NCBI GenBank assembly: GCA_025093985.1
Contig: JACAAK010000013.1
Coordinates: forward strand, 558,001 to 622,000
Length of the DNA: 64,000 nt
Direction: 5' to 3'
DNA from: Calvatia gigantea
Lineage: Eukaryota; Basidiomycota; Agaricomycetes; Agaricales; Lycoperdaceae
The notes beneath the pieces are model-generated. The model did no database searches and had not been told where the DNA came from. It saw only the letters and a program-made list of their open reading frames with translations. This document shows, piece by piece, positions 32,301-44,186 of the stretch (positions are counted from its first letter, which is position 1; each line of letters begins with the position of its first letter). Made by a program: the position numbers and the translations under genes.

Positions 32301-33120
32301 AATCACCCAATCATTCTCATCAGCCTACCACCCTCAATCAGATGGAACAACAGAACGATTCAATCAGGAAATTGCAGCGTACCTGTCTATCTACTGTACA
32401 GGAAATCCCTCCACCTGGTCTAAAGCACTCCCAATCCTCAAATTCTCCCACAATTCACGAACACACTCAGACCGTAAACAAACCCCTTTTGAACTCATGT
32501 ACGGAACAAAACCCCACAGAATACCCACCATTCTGGAGGAATCAAACTTCACCACTACTGAAGAACGAATAGAACTCCTAGACCATGCATGAAGAGAAGC
32601 AATTACTGCCCACAAACTAGCTATGGAACATATGGAACAACGAATCAAAACAAAATTCAAACCCTTCACCCTAGGACAAAAAGTGTGGCTTGAACGGAGA
32701 AACCTGAAACTCCCATTCAAATCAAACAAGATCACACCAAAACGCCTCAGACCGTTTACCATCAAAGAAGTCTTATCACCACTCTCCTACCGACTGAAAC
32801 TACCTGAAACATGGAAAATTCACAACGTATTCCATGCTACCCTTCTCTCCGAATACACCGAAAACAATACCCATGGATCAAACCCACAACCACCCCTCCC
32901 TGACATAATAGAAGGAGAAGAAGAATATGAAATCGAAGGTATCTTGAACCATAGAACCAAGAATAAACAAAGGGAATACTATATCAAATGGAAAGGTTAC
33001 AACCACGAAGAAAACTCTTGGGAAAACGAAGCACAATTCTTACCACATGCCCAAGAACTGTTACGAAAATACCAACGAGAACACCACCTAATTCCCATCC
33101 CACCTAAAAGATATAAATAA
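29365..33120 (+). CDS. B1 pol polyprotein, three TGA codons, otherwise intact
   Basis: This is the best preserved pol in the window. It is open for 825 codons (29365-31842), then runs in the same frame to TAA at 33118-33120, interrupted only by TGA at 31840, 31939 and 32590; other copies have sense codons at these places. Domains in order: protease (ALIDSGAQGNFIS, residue about 46-58); RT ([40 protein letters not shown] near residue 455); RNase H (ETDASKYALG, HDRELLAIITALEEWRHY, RTDHKNL, IPATDALSRRP); integrase zinc region (GHPGEQ...CSKCQQFK); core with Asp (HIAMDLLTDLP), Asp (ISDRDPRF) and Glu (GTTERFNQE); chromodomain (YEIEGILNHRT...YYIKWKGYNHEENSW). It lies in the -1 frame to gag. The start is by frameshift rather than ATG; the first codon here is GTG. 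Confidence 0.88.
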
Positions 33121-33181
33121 TCCAGGATTCACCCAACTTCTCCATCATTCCTTAACAGCACTTCTACAAACCGAACTACCA

Positions 33182-35003
33182 ATGGCACCAACCCAGAAAA
33201 ACTATAAGAAGGGAAAGAAAGCGGCCATTGTAGCCTCATCCCCCTCTCCTTCCCTCTCTTCAATCTCTTCCCTCTCTACAAAAAACAATTCCCCAGTCAG
33301 AAAAGCCCATTCTCTCCCCTCCTCCCCTCATATTCCTATATCCTACCCTCCCACCGTCACACCTGTGGGCCACGAAACCCCAATTCTCCCCACCGTCCAA
33401 ATTAACGAACTGCTCAAAAAGCCCATTATCACCCTCCCGAATGCCGTCTTTACCAAAGACGAGCTCCAACAATTCGCAGACCAGAACAAACAATTCTGGG
33501 TCGATGTCTTCATCAGGCCCAGATTGCATCTACATTCCCCCCTCCACTGAATCATCTCCCAGTACCCCCTGGGATAGACTCACCTACCCAACAAGAATGG
33601 GAAGCAGCTCCGCTGTATCCCAACTTCATCCCCAGCAACCAGACGTACCAAATCCACCCAACAACCCCGAACCAAGAGACCCGCCAGTCTCTTTCTCCAG
33701 CATCGTCACCGGAGCCACTCCCCATACCACCACCTACGATATGAAATCAACCCCACAGCGGCTCCTCTGGTCGCCAAAACCAAAGTATGTCTACCCAATC
33801 CGGGCCGACAACCCCACCCCAACACTCCCCTCGGAGCGAGCTGGGATCCCGAAATCTATTAGGGCAGAGCTTCCTGTCCTCGACCAATGACACATTCCCC
33901 CCTCTACTGCCAGCCCCTCTCCAAAGTCCCCCACAACTACCACCGTCAATCCAGAACCCCCCAGGTCAGCCTGGGATGAACTACACCCCACTGAACACTC
34001 AGCCGCGGGTTACATCGCAGCCAACCCATCCGACCGAGATCCCGACAGGCGAAGCAGCTTCTCCCCTGAACCCCCCTCTGTGAACAATAGACCTTTGCCC
34101 ATGGAGTTATGGGCTAGAACTGATTTCTCATCTGAGGGATCCCTCCACACGATGGTCTTCAAGGGAGGCCATCGAACTCACTTCCGCACCAAATATCTAC
34201 ATAATGCCAATCAGCGAAATCACTGGCGCATTATCTGTGATGCTATTTCACAGCTCGAACATCTTTCTCGGGATTATGAGCATGCTACCGATCGAGCGGC
34301 CCTATTTATCCAGGCATCACGAAGCCTTGGATTACCTCAAGCTTACGCCTGTTACCTCAACGAGCATAGCATTAAGCCTATCCCACCCAACCAGCGAACT
34401 GGCCCTTCTAAGGTCAGACCACACCAACGAGCCGATTCCCCCATGAGAGAATCCTCCCCCAAACCGCATGTACCTTCCCCATCCACATCTCTCCCATCCA
34501 GACGGACAAATCCCACCCGAACGATTCGAAACGGCCATACACAACTTAATGGGCCAACTGGACCAACTTCTAAGCCTCCGAAGCCTATTCGAAAACCCCT
34601 CGGTCCTAACTCAGGACGAGGAAGAACCCCAACCCAACCCTGAGCTATGAACGACCCAAACTTCGACCCGAAAGCCTTTTGTGAAAAATGTGCCAAACTT
34701 CATCTCCCTGCCGTAGGTCACTGGGCCAGTGATTGTGCCTATACCACTTGCCCCATCTGTCGAAAAACCCGCCCTGGCCATTACCGCTGGACCTGCCCCC
34801 AATACTTCTGCCGACTCTGTGAAACTCTCAACCCGAAACACAAACCAGAAGATTGCCCGAAATACGTCGACCACGTCCAAGCTGTTGAAAATATAAAACA
34901 ACGTTTCCAAGAACAAATCCTGGAAAACCCCCTGTGATGCCTTCGACATGATGAATATTACGACGACGGGGTATCTTTGGACTATTCAGTCTTATCCGCG
35001 TAA
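33182..35003 (+). pseudogene. B1 ORF3: zinc-knuckle accessory protein, frameshifted
   Basis: It starts at M-A-P-T-Q-K-N-Y-K-K-G-K-K, 61 bases after the pol stop. The Ser-rich region, then INELLKKPIITLPNAVF and DQNKQFWVDVFIRP, precede a one-base insertion near 33510 (GGCCC). The rest continues in the next frame: a Pro-rich middle; HFRTKYLHNANQRNHWRIIC; a helical stretch LEHLSRDYEHATDRAALFIQ; an Arg/Pro-rich linker; and the triple zinc knuckle at 34680-34865 (CEKC...CASDC-type, CPICRKTRPGHYRWTC, CRLCETLNPKHKPEDC). TGA codons occur at 33888-33890 and 34641-34643, and a small rearrangement near 34930 precedes DDGVSLDYSVLSA. The role is unknown; RNA or DNA binding is inferred from the knuckles. 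Confidence 0.75.
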
Positions 35004-35035
35004 ATTTCGGAGTAATTTACCTAGAGACGGGCTAA

Positions 35036-35658
35036 TGTTACGAACTTACCACACCCCTGGACTCTCCGAACTAACGTATTAACCTTCCGTACAGACTTTC
35101 CATTCTTTCCCCTGTATACCCCGGTCCGTTCTTTATTTATTTATCACATGTACTTCTACCTTTGCTTCTTATGATTCATTCTGAATCATGTTCCTGTTTC
35201 ACCTTCATCTTTTCCCACCATCGTACTTCTCCTTACCTGACTCTATCTTCTTATGACTCGTTCTTCTGTATTCATTTCACCTATCCCTACAATTCCTTAG
35301 ATTACCAATTAACCCGTAGTAGTTCTCATTGACTCATATCTACTTACTATGTAATCTTTCATCTCCTATTCATAGCTAGTATATAAACCTTAAGTAGTAC
35401 TTTGTATTACTTCAGGTTATTCTAGTAACAAGCTTCCTTATCTTCACTTGTCTGCTACAAGGCTAACAACCTTGGGGACTGCAGTGACATTTAACTCGGA
35501 CTTCTCAGGCAAGTGTGAGCTTCTACTCGAGGGAGCGATCCGAAGCCTGCACAGAAGTCATTGAGACTTGTTGAATACTCCTGGGCTATAGCTGTTGAAC
35601 CTCTCCCTGAGTGGAGACGATCTGGGCCCGGTTGCGAAGTAAGATAACGCACGTAACA
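35036..35658 (+). repeat. LTR-B, 3' LTR of B1
   Basis: 623 bp, TGTTACGAACTTACCAC to GATAACGCACGTAACA. TATATAAA is followed 34 bases later by AGGTTATTCT. The outer flank GAGCC is B2 gag. Confidence 0.9.
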
Positions 35659-37366
35659 GAGCCCACCTCAAGAATCACCACTGCAAACACCGTCAAGAGC
35701 CATATCCCCCTCCCAATTTGGAATCGAAAACCCACAAACCTTACCATCAGTCCTCGAAGATGACAAGGACAATGAGACATTCCATCAGCTACCCAAACAT
35801 CCATCTGAATCCCAAGACATCCTTAATCGAGAAGGAACCCATCTTTTATACACACCAGACACCCTCGAATACCCAGACATCCCTGGTTTTGAATTACAAG
35901 AACCAGCTCATCCAGAAATCAAAACAATGGCTACTTCAACTCAAATGCAAATTGAAACAAATGTCGAACCACCCAAACAGCCACAACCTCAATCAGGAGC
36001 CACAACTCCCATTTTCAGAATCGGATGACGAAGACTACCAGAAGAAGACCCTCCCCATAGAGGTCGACAGGGAAGAGCGCCCTCTCCCTCCCCTCCCTTG
36101 TCATGAAATCCCAGCCATGGTTCATTCACTCCATCCTCTTTCTCCCTTGGAAGAGAAGGAGGTCGACAAAGACATTGTACTCCCACTATTCAATTTGTAG
36201 GGAATAATGGAAACTCAAAAGAAATCGGACAAAAGCCTCCTAACTTTGATGGAACAAACCCAAGATTCAAAACTTGGTGGATGCTAGTCAAGAACTACCT
36301 CAAAATAAATCCCAGAGCATTTATGGATGACCAATGACAGATCAGATTTGTCCTCGGCCTCATAGTTGAAGGGAAAGCAGGATCCTGGTCTGAACAATAC
36401 TACAAAAGCCAAATTACTGACACCCACGGAAGACCTATCCCCTGGAGATACTCCACCTTCAAAGAATTTGAAGTCAAAATCCTGAAACACTTTACCTCAG
36501 TCAATAAACAAATCACCACATGAAGACAATGGTATGAACTAAAGCAGAATAAATCTTCAGCTGCAGACTTCAACCTCGAATTCCAACGCCTCGCATCTAT
36601 TGGAGGAATTCAAGACAACAAAGCATTAATCGAACAATACAAACGAGGACTTAATTCCTCTCTAGCCAGAGAAGTATGGACTAGGAAAGAAGGACCACCC
36701 AAAACCATTGCTGAATGGTATACTGACGCAGTATGATGAGACTCAGTCAACTGTCAAGCTGACACAATGTGGCCTCGAAATTTTCCTCGAAACCCAACTC
36801 TGTACCCGCCACTCTGTTTCTCCCAGCAAAATTACCACACTCGTTTTCAGTCAAACTGCCAACTTCCATGAACTATACATGAAATACAGACAGAGCCCCA
36901 AGACTCTTATGAACTACCTTATGAAGATGAAGAACAGTATTATCCCGAACAGGAATCGGACCATCTCTATGAAACCTATGATCCGGATGACCCTGAATTA
37001 CAACTAAATGCTGTATTCACCACTGAGCAAGTTGCTTGCTACAAAGCTGGAAAATGTATAGGATGTGGAAAGTTTGGACACCTTATTAGCAACTGCCCAA
37101 ATCCAGACCCAAACTTGTCGAAGGAAAAGCCACCCCCTAGACAACCTAGTCCCCCACAATGAAGATTTATGCAACCGCCTCGATATGCACAACCATCTTG
37201 GCCTCAAGCTTCTAGGAACTACTCCAGCACCACTCCAAATCAAACCCAAAAGATCTCTGTACTTGATATCCAAGCGATGATCAGAGAACTCCCAATTGAC
37301 GAACAAATGGAGTTCAGAGAAGCCTATATCTCTGACCCAACGCTCAAACCTTTTGGGGATTTTTAA
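35659..37366 (+). pseudogene. B2 gag, remainder, degraded
   Basis: Gag resumes at PPQESPLQTPSRA-like sequence, matching B1 from 27656. The capsid domain (36230-36770) reads PNFDGTNPRFKTWWMLVKNY and AGSWSEQYYKSQI but has several TGA codons. The zinc knuckle CIGCGKFGHLISNC near 37060 is intact. The end LKPFGDF-TAA at 37364-37366 follows GGGGATTTTT. In contrast to B1, CpG is rare and about seven in-frame stops are present from the capsid to the end. Confidence 0.75.
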
Positions 37367-40300
37367 GTGCATCACCCGATCCTGCAAAGGAATTGCTGGG
37401 TGACCCACAAATCAACTTAATCAAACTCCCTACTTCGAACAACAAAGCATCAATATTCCTTCCCATCAAGCTTAATCAAAACTACCTACAAAATATCCCA
37501 GTCACCACCTTAATCGATTTGGGAGCTCAAGGAAATTTCATCTCCTCTAACTTTACAAATACTTACAGATTACAAACACGTCTTATTGAACACCCTATCA
37601 AAGTGTCCAATGTGGATGGAACTCCTAATGAAAATGGATCAATTCATGAAAGCATCGAACTAAATGCCCTAATCGATGGAAAACAATGCCATTTTGAAGC
37701 CTATGTCTCAGGAATAGGATCCAAAGATCTAATCCTAGGATACCCTTGGCTACAACAAACAAACCCAGACATAAACTGGACTACTCAAGAGTTCAGATGG
37801 TGAAACAACAACCATATTATACCTCTTATCATGAAATCTACAAATGGACCTGCTACCATCAATGAAATTGCCCTAGATATCCATGGAATGAATGATGTCG
37901 AATGCTACACCTATTTAGATGAAGACTTTGACCCCCTCGCTGTAAAAGTCTTTGAAGCTATCGTTCATTTGGAAGAACCTGAACTTTCAATTGACGAACT
38001 CAAGCTCTACCTGGAGAACATTGATTTTGATGAATTTTACCTAGAACACGAACTCCATGGAATTACTCAAACTCCTCATGAACTCGAAATCAACACAAAA
38101 ATCACCTAGGCTACAAGTCTTGCCCAGAAATCAACTCCGAAAACTGATACAAAGTTGCCCAGGAAATACAAGAAATTTGCATTGCTATTCAACACTAAGA
38201 AATCCGAACAGTTCCCCCCAACAAGACCATATGATTACAAAATCGAACTTCTGGACACCTTCAAACCAGAACTAGGGAAAACGTATCCCCTATTACCCCT
38301 TGAAATAGAAGAACTCAGGAAATTCATAAGCGAAAATCTCTGGAAAGGATATATCTGAGAATCTGAATCCCCCATGGCTTCATCTTTCTTCTTTGTAGGA
38401 AAGAAGGATGGAAAACTCCAACCATGTCAGGACTATCATTACCTGAATAAACACACCAAGAAGAATGCGTACCCCATTCCCATAATAACAACCATTATGG
38501 ACAAACTCCAAGGAGTGAAACTATGTATTCACTAAAATGGACATCCAACTCAGATACAATAACATCTATATTCGAGAAGGAGATCAATGGAAAGCTGCCT
38601 TTAAAACTCCAATTGGATTATACGAACCGAATGTCATGTTCTTTGGAATGTGCAACTCACCTGCCACCTTCCAAAAGATGATGGACACCATATTCGCAAA
38701 AATGCTAGACAAAGGAGGAATTATAATTTATATGGATGACATCCTCATCTATGCAAAAACTCAGGAAGAAATGGATTGCCTCACTCTAGAAGCACTCCAG
38801 ATCTTGAAGGACAATGATCTATACCTGAAACTAGAAAAATGCGAATTCGATAAAACCCATTTGGAATATCTCAGCATGATAATCTCCCCTGACAAGATCG
38901 AAATGGACAACACCAAACTTCACAGAATTAAGGAATGGCCCTTACCCTGCACTACCTGCAATGTCAGAAAATTTATGGGATTCTGCAATTTCTACTGAAA
39001 TTTCATACATCACTATGCTGACATCTCCCGACTGCTTAATGTCCTTTTGTCCAAGACAAAGAAATTCGAATGGGAAAGCAAGGCAAATGAAGCCTTCAAT
39101 CAGCTAAAATCCGAATTCATGAAGAAACCTGTATTGCTAATGCCAGACCAAACAAAACCCTTCTTTATTGAAACTGATGCTTTGAAATATGCTTTAGGAG
39201 CAGTTCTATCACAACAAGATATGAACAGAAACTACCATCCAGTAGCTTTCCTATCCAAGGCATTCAACCCTACCCAGTGTAACTATGAAATACATGACAG
39301 GGAGCTTCTTGCCATAATCACTGCACTAGAAGAATGGTGACATTACCTAGAAGGAGCCCAACATTGTGTAACCATACGAACTGATCACAAGAACCTCACC
39401 TTTTGGAGAAAACCCCAAAATATCTCTAGAAGACAAGCCTGATGGCTCGGATTCCTCACACACTTTGACTTTGCAATCAAACACATCCCAGGAACTAAAA
39501 TACCAGCCACTGATGCCCTCTTATGCTGACCAGATCATACCCTAGATGATAACAATGATAATGAAAATGTCACTGTCCTACCTGAGGAAGTATTCCTCAG
39601 TGAAATCACAGTACTACCTAACGAACTATTCATCTCCCTAATTGACCAAGAATTACAAGAGGAAATCACAAAATCATCTAAATACGACAAAATCACCATG
39701 GAAGCCATGAAACAACTTCTATTGGAATCACCAGAAACAATAAACCCAAAATATGGAATAATTCCCATGCCACATGGACATCTTATGACATTTGAAGGGA
39801 AAATTGTTATCCCAGAAGATATGAAACTCCACCAACATGTCATCCAAAGATACCATGACCACCCTTCTGCTGGACACCCTAGAGAACAAGAAACCTATCA
39901 CAGGGCCAAAAACAAAGTCTACTGGCTAGGAATGAGCACCTTTGTACGAAACTATGTCCAAGGATGCAGCACATGTCAACAGTTCAAAATCAATTGAAAC
40001 CCCCCCCCCCATCCACCATTGCAACCCATACCCCCACCAATATCCATCAGACCATTCACACACATTGCTATGGATCTGCTGACTGACCTACCCAAATCCC
40101 ATGGATTCAACTCAATTCTGTCCATAGTGGACCATGGACTTATGAAGGGGGTAATTCTCACTCCTTGCACAAAAGAAATCACTGCCAAAGGAATTGCCAA
40201 CATAATTATAGATAAGGTCTATACCAGATTTGGACTACCAGACAAAATAATCTCTGATTGCGACCCTAGATTCCAAGCAAACTCCAGTCAAGCTCTCATG

Positions 40301-41140
40301 AAATGACTTGGAATCACCCAATTGTTCTCATCAGCCTACCACCCACAATCCGATGGAACAATGGAACAATTCAACCAGGAAATTGCAGCATACCTGTCTA
40401 TCTATTGCACAGGAAATCCCTCTACCTGGTCTAAAGCACTCCCGATCCTCAAATTCTCCCACAACTCACAAACACATTCTGATTGAAAACAAATGCCTTT
40501 TGAACTCATGTACGGAACAAAACCCCATGGAATACCCACAATTCTGGAAGAATCAAACTTCACCACCACTGAAGAAAGAATAGAATCCCTAGACCATGCA
40601 CAAAGAGAAGTGATAGCTGCCCACAAGCTAGCTATGGAGCATATGGAACAACAAATCAAATTTAGATTCAAACCCTTCGCCCTAGGACAAAAAGTATGGC
40701 TCAAACGGAGAAATCTCAAACTCCTGTTCAAATCAAACAAGATAGCACTGAAACGTCTCAGACCCTTCACTATTCAAGAAGTCCTATCACCACTCTCCTA
40801 CTGACTAAAACTACCTGAAACATGGAAAATTCACAATATATTCCATGCCACCCTTCTCTCTGTATACACTGAAAATAATATCCATGGACCAAACCCACAA
40901 CCACCCCTCCCTGATATAATAGAAGGGGAAGAAGAATACAAAATCAAAGGTATCTTGAACCATAGAATCAAGAATAAACAAAGAGAATACTATATCAAAT
41001 GGAAAGGTTATGATCATGAAGAAAACTCTTGGAAAAATGAAGCACAACTCTTACCACATGCCCAAGACTTATTATGGAAATACCAATGTGAACACTGACT
41101 AATCACCACTCCACCTAAACAACGAAAAAGATATAAATAA
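37367..41140 (+). pseudogene. B2 pol, degraded
   Basis: Same layout as B1 pol. The protease motif reads TLIDLGAQGNFIS: the Ser of DSG is now Leu (TCG to TTG), so the active site is lost. The RT YMDDILIY box near 38735 survives. The RNase H block ETDALKYALG keeps its Asp. The integrase core has its first Asp (HIAMDLLTDLP), the second as SDCDPRF, and the Glu block GTMEQFNQE changed by an Arg to Gln replacement. The chromodomain is YKIKGILNH...YYIKWKGYDHEENSW. An 11-base C run at 40000-40010, in the linker between the zinc region and the core, has expanded. Frame changes and TGA codons are scattered throughout. The stop TAA is at 41138-41140. Confidence 0.8.
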
Positions 41141-41203
41141 TCCAAGATTCTCCCAACTTCTCCATCATTCCTCAACAGCATTTTCTACAAACTAGAACCA
41201 CCA

Positions 41204-42946
41204 ATGGCACCCACCCAGAAAAACTACAAGAAGGGAAAGAAAGCCCCTATTGTGGCCTCATCCCCCTCTCCTTCTCTCTCCTCAATCTCTTCCTTTTCTA
41301 CAAAAAACAATTCTCCAGTCAGAAAAGCCCAATCTCTCCCCTCCTCCCCTCATATTCCTGTATCCAACCCTCCCACCGTCACACCTGTGGGCCACAAAAC
41401 CCCAATTCTCCCCACTGTTCAAATCAATGAACTCCTGGAGAAGCCAATCATTACCCTCCCAAATGCCATCTTCACCAAAGATGAGCTACAACAATTCATG
41501 GACCAGAATAAGCAATTCTGGGTCGACGTCTTCATCAGACCAGATTGTATCTACATTCCCCCCTCCACTGAATCATCTCCTAGCACCGCCTGGGATAAAC
41601 TCACCTACCCAACAAGAATGGGAAGCAGCTCTACTGTACCCCAACTTCATCCCCAATGAACAGAGGTATGAAACCCATCCAGCAACCCTGAACCAAGAGA
41701 CCCACCAGTCTCTTTCTCCAACATCATCGCCAGAGCCACTCCCCATACCACCACCTACAATATGAAATCAACTCCATAGCGACTCCTCTGGTCACCAAAA
41801 CCAAAGTATGTCTACCCAATCTGGGTTGACAACTCCACCCCAGCACTCCCCTCAGAGTGAGCTGGGATCCCAAAATCTGCTAGGGCAGAACTTTCCATCG
41901 TCGACCAACAACACATCCCCAACCATCCCTCCAACTCCCCCCCGAAATCCCCTGTGACCATCGCAGCAGACCCCACCGATAATGGCCCAACTGGATGAGC
42001 CTGGTTTAGTCCCGATCTCCCCATTGAGGATGGTCGACCTTCACCCCTGGAGCTATGGGCTCGAACTGATTTCTCATCTGAGGGATCCCTCTGCACAATG
42101 GTCCTCAAGGGAGACCATCGAACTCGCTTCCGCACCAAATATTTACATCATGCCAATCAGCAAAATCACTGGCATGCTATCTGTGATGCCATTTCACAGC
42201 TCAACCATCTTTCTAGGGATTATGAGCATGCTGCTGATCGAGTGGCCTTATTTATCCAGGCATCACGAAGCCTTGGACTACCTCAGGCTTACGCCCACTA
42301 CCTCAACGAGCATAGCATTAAGCCTATCCCACCCAACTAGTGAACTGGCCCTTCTAAGGTCAGACCACACCAACGAGCCCATTCCCCCACACGAAACCTC
42401 TCCCCCAAACCGAATGCACCTTCCTCCTCCCCATCTATCCCATCCAGACGATCAAATCCCACCTGAATGGCTCAAAACAGCAGTATACAACCTCATAAAC
42501 CATCTGGATCAACTGCTGGCCCTTCAAAGCCAGCAAGAAAACCACTCAGCTCCTACTCAGGATGTGGAAGAACCCCAACCCAACTCCAAGCAATGAACAA
42601 CCCAAATTTCGACCTGAAGGCCTTTTGCAAAAAATGTGCCAAACTCCACCTCCCTGCCGTAGGTCACTGGGCCAGTGACTGTGCCCATACCACCTGCCCC
42701 ATCTGTCAAAAAACCCGCCCTGGCCATTACTGCTGGACTTGCCCCCAGTACTTTTGTCGACTCTGCGAAACCATTAACCCCAAACACAAACCTGAAGATT
42801 GCCCCCAATACTCCAACCATATACAAGCTGTGGAGACTATGAAGCAGTGCTTTCAAGAGCAAGTCCTAAAGAATCCACAAGATGCCTTTGATGACGAATA
42901 CTACAATGACGGAGTGTCTCTAGACTATTCAGTCTTATCTGCATAA
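41204..42946 (+). pseudogene. B2 ORF3: full-length frame, about 580 codons, stops only
   Basis: This copy shows the full extent of ORF3-B in one frame with no indel. It begins M-A-P-T-Q-K-N-Y-K-K-G-K-K and ends at the stop after SLDYSVLSA. About eight TGA/TAG codons interrupt it. Layout by residue: 1-15 basic; 16-70 Ser/Pro-rich; 75-115 conserved LEKPIITLPNAIF and QNKQFWVDVFIRPDCIYIP; 120-290 Pro-rich; 299-375 HRTRFRTKYLHHANQQNHWH, then LSRDYEHAADRVALFIQASRS; 464-580 the triple zinc knuckle and acidic tail. The second knuckle CPICQKTRPGHYCWTC and third CRLCETINPKHKPEDC are intact. The role is not known. Confidence 0.75.
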
Positions 42947-42978
42947 ATTTCAGAGTAATTTACCTAGAGATGGGCTAA

Positions 42979-43606
42979 TGTTACAAACTTACCACATCCC
43001 CGGTCTCCCTTGTTGTGCATTAACCTTCTATCTAGACTTTTCCTTTGTTTTCCCCTATACCCTGGTCCATTCTTTATTTATTTAACATGTGTACTTTTAC
43101 CTTTGCTTCTTATGATTCATTCTGAATCATGTTCCTGTTTCACCTTCATCTTTTCCCATTATCAGGCTTCTAGTTACTCATCCCTGTCTTCTTATGACTC
43201 ATATTCCTTCATTCCTATTCATTTCCCCTATCCCCCATAATTCCATAGATTACCAATTAACTCGTAATAGTTTCTCATTGACTCATGTCTGCTTACTGCG
43301 TAATCTCTCATCTATCATTCGTAGCTAGTATATAAACCTAAGTAGTACCCATGTATTACCTTAGGTTATTCTAGTAACAAGCTTTCTTATCTTGGCTCAT
43401 CTGCTACAAGGTTAACAACCTTGGGGACTGCAGTGACACTTAACTCGGACTTCTCAGGCAAGCGTGAGCTTCTACTCGAGGGAGCAATCTGAAGCCTGCA
43501 CAGAAGTCATTGAGACTTGTTGAATACTCCTGGGCTATAGTGTTGAACCTCTCCCTGAGTGGAGATGATCTGGGCCCAGTTGCGAAGTAAGGTAACGCAT
43601 GTAACA
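42979..43606 (+). repeat. LTR-B, 3' LTR of B2
   Basis: 628 bp, TGTTACAAAC to GTAACGCATGTAACA. It pairs with the split LTR at 19558/26394 and is followed by the TSD copy CTGAC at 43607-43611. Confidence 0.9.
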
Positions 43607-43611
43607 CTGAC

Positions 43612-44155
43612 TCAATCTCCTTTGGCACCTGCTTCTTTTTGAGCAGCTTGGGTTTCTTGATAGTCACTGGCTTTGTATATACTGGCACTGGCCACACTAC
43701 ACTATCCTCATCTCTTGTGACTTTGGAGGGATCTTGCTTATTGACCTCCATTTCGTCAAACCGCTTCTACATCTCCTCCGAACTCTCACCTGACAAAGAA
43801 GTTGCATTGAGACATTCATCCCACTTCTTCAGTGTGGTAACCTTGGCTTTCACTGAAGGTTTGCAATGAGCTTCAGGCTCAGGTACAGTAATGTGCAATG
43901 CGAGTGAAGTGGCATTGCTGCCAGTGGCAATAGGTCTGGAAGAAATGGGAAATGTCTTGGCTCAATGTGTTTTCTCCACAAGAGTATGAGTGGATTGCAG
44001 TGGCTTTTCAATAGCCTGCAATGCAAAGTCCACATCCTAAATGTAGCCAGAGGAGATGGCAGCATTAGCCTACACACCTCCCTCCTTTCCCTTTCCCTTC
44101 CCTTTGCCATGAGGACACCATTGGCATTTCTTCTCCTCACCATCACTACCAGAGG

Positions 44156-44186
<31 letters not shown>

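Larger units (their letters stand above)
27168..35658 (+). mobile_element. B1: CpG-rich family B element, 5' LTR deleted
   Basis: B1 begins abruptly at TATACGACTCCTG, about 30 bases inside where its 5' LTR should end. It continues through leader, gag, pol and ORF3 to a complete 3' LTR at 35036-35658. Both flanks are B2 gag: upstream ends at KFDYF, downstream starts at GAGCCCACCTCAAG. About 20 bases of B2, the B1 5' LTR and the first 30 bases of B1 are therefore missing, which fits one deletion. B1 keeps many CpGs and has few stops. Confidence 0.8.
19558..43606 (+). mobile_element. B2: outer family B element with nested A1 and B1
   Basis: The outer element is defined by LTRs at 19558-20003 plus 26394-26575 (5') and 42979-43606 (3'). 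It is flanked by the 5-bp TSD CTGAC at 19553-19557 and 43607-43611, inside a copia reading frame that rejoins across it. A1 sits in the 5' LTR and B1 sits in the gag N-terminal region. The LTR pair differs almost only by transitions. B2 coding regions have far more stops than B1, as expected if B2 is older than its passenger. Confidence 0.85.

Noticed and set aside
41982..42596. 204-codon frame overlapping B2 ORF3
   Set aside because: A different frame from the zinc-knuckle frame; the knuckle frame is conserved among B copies and this one is not.
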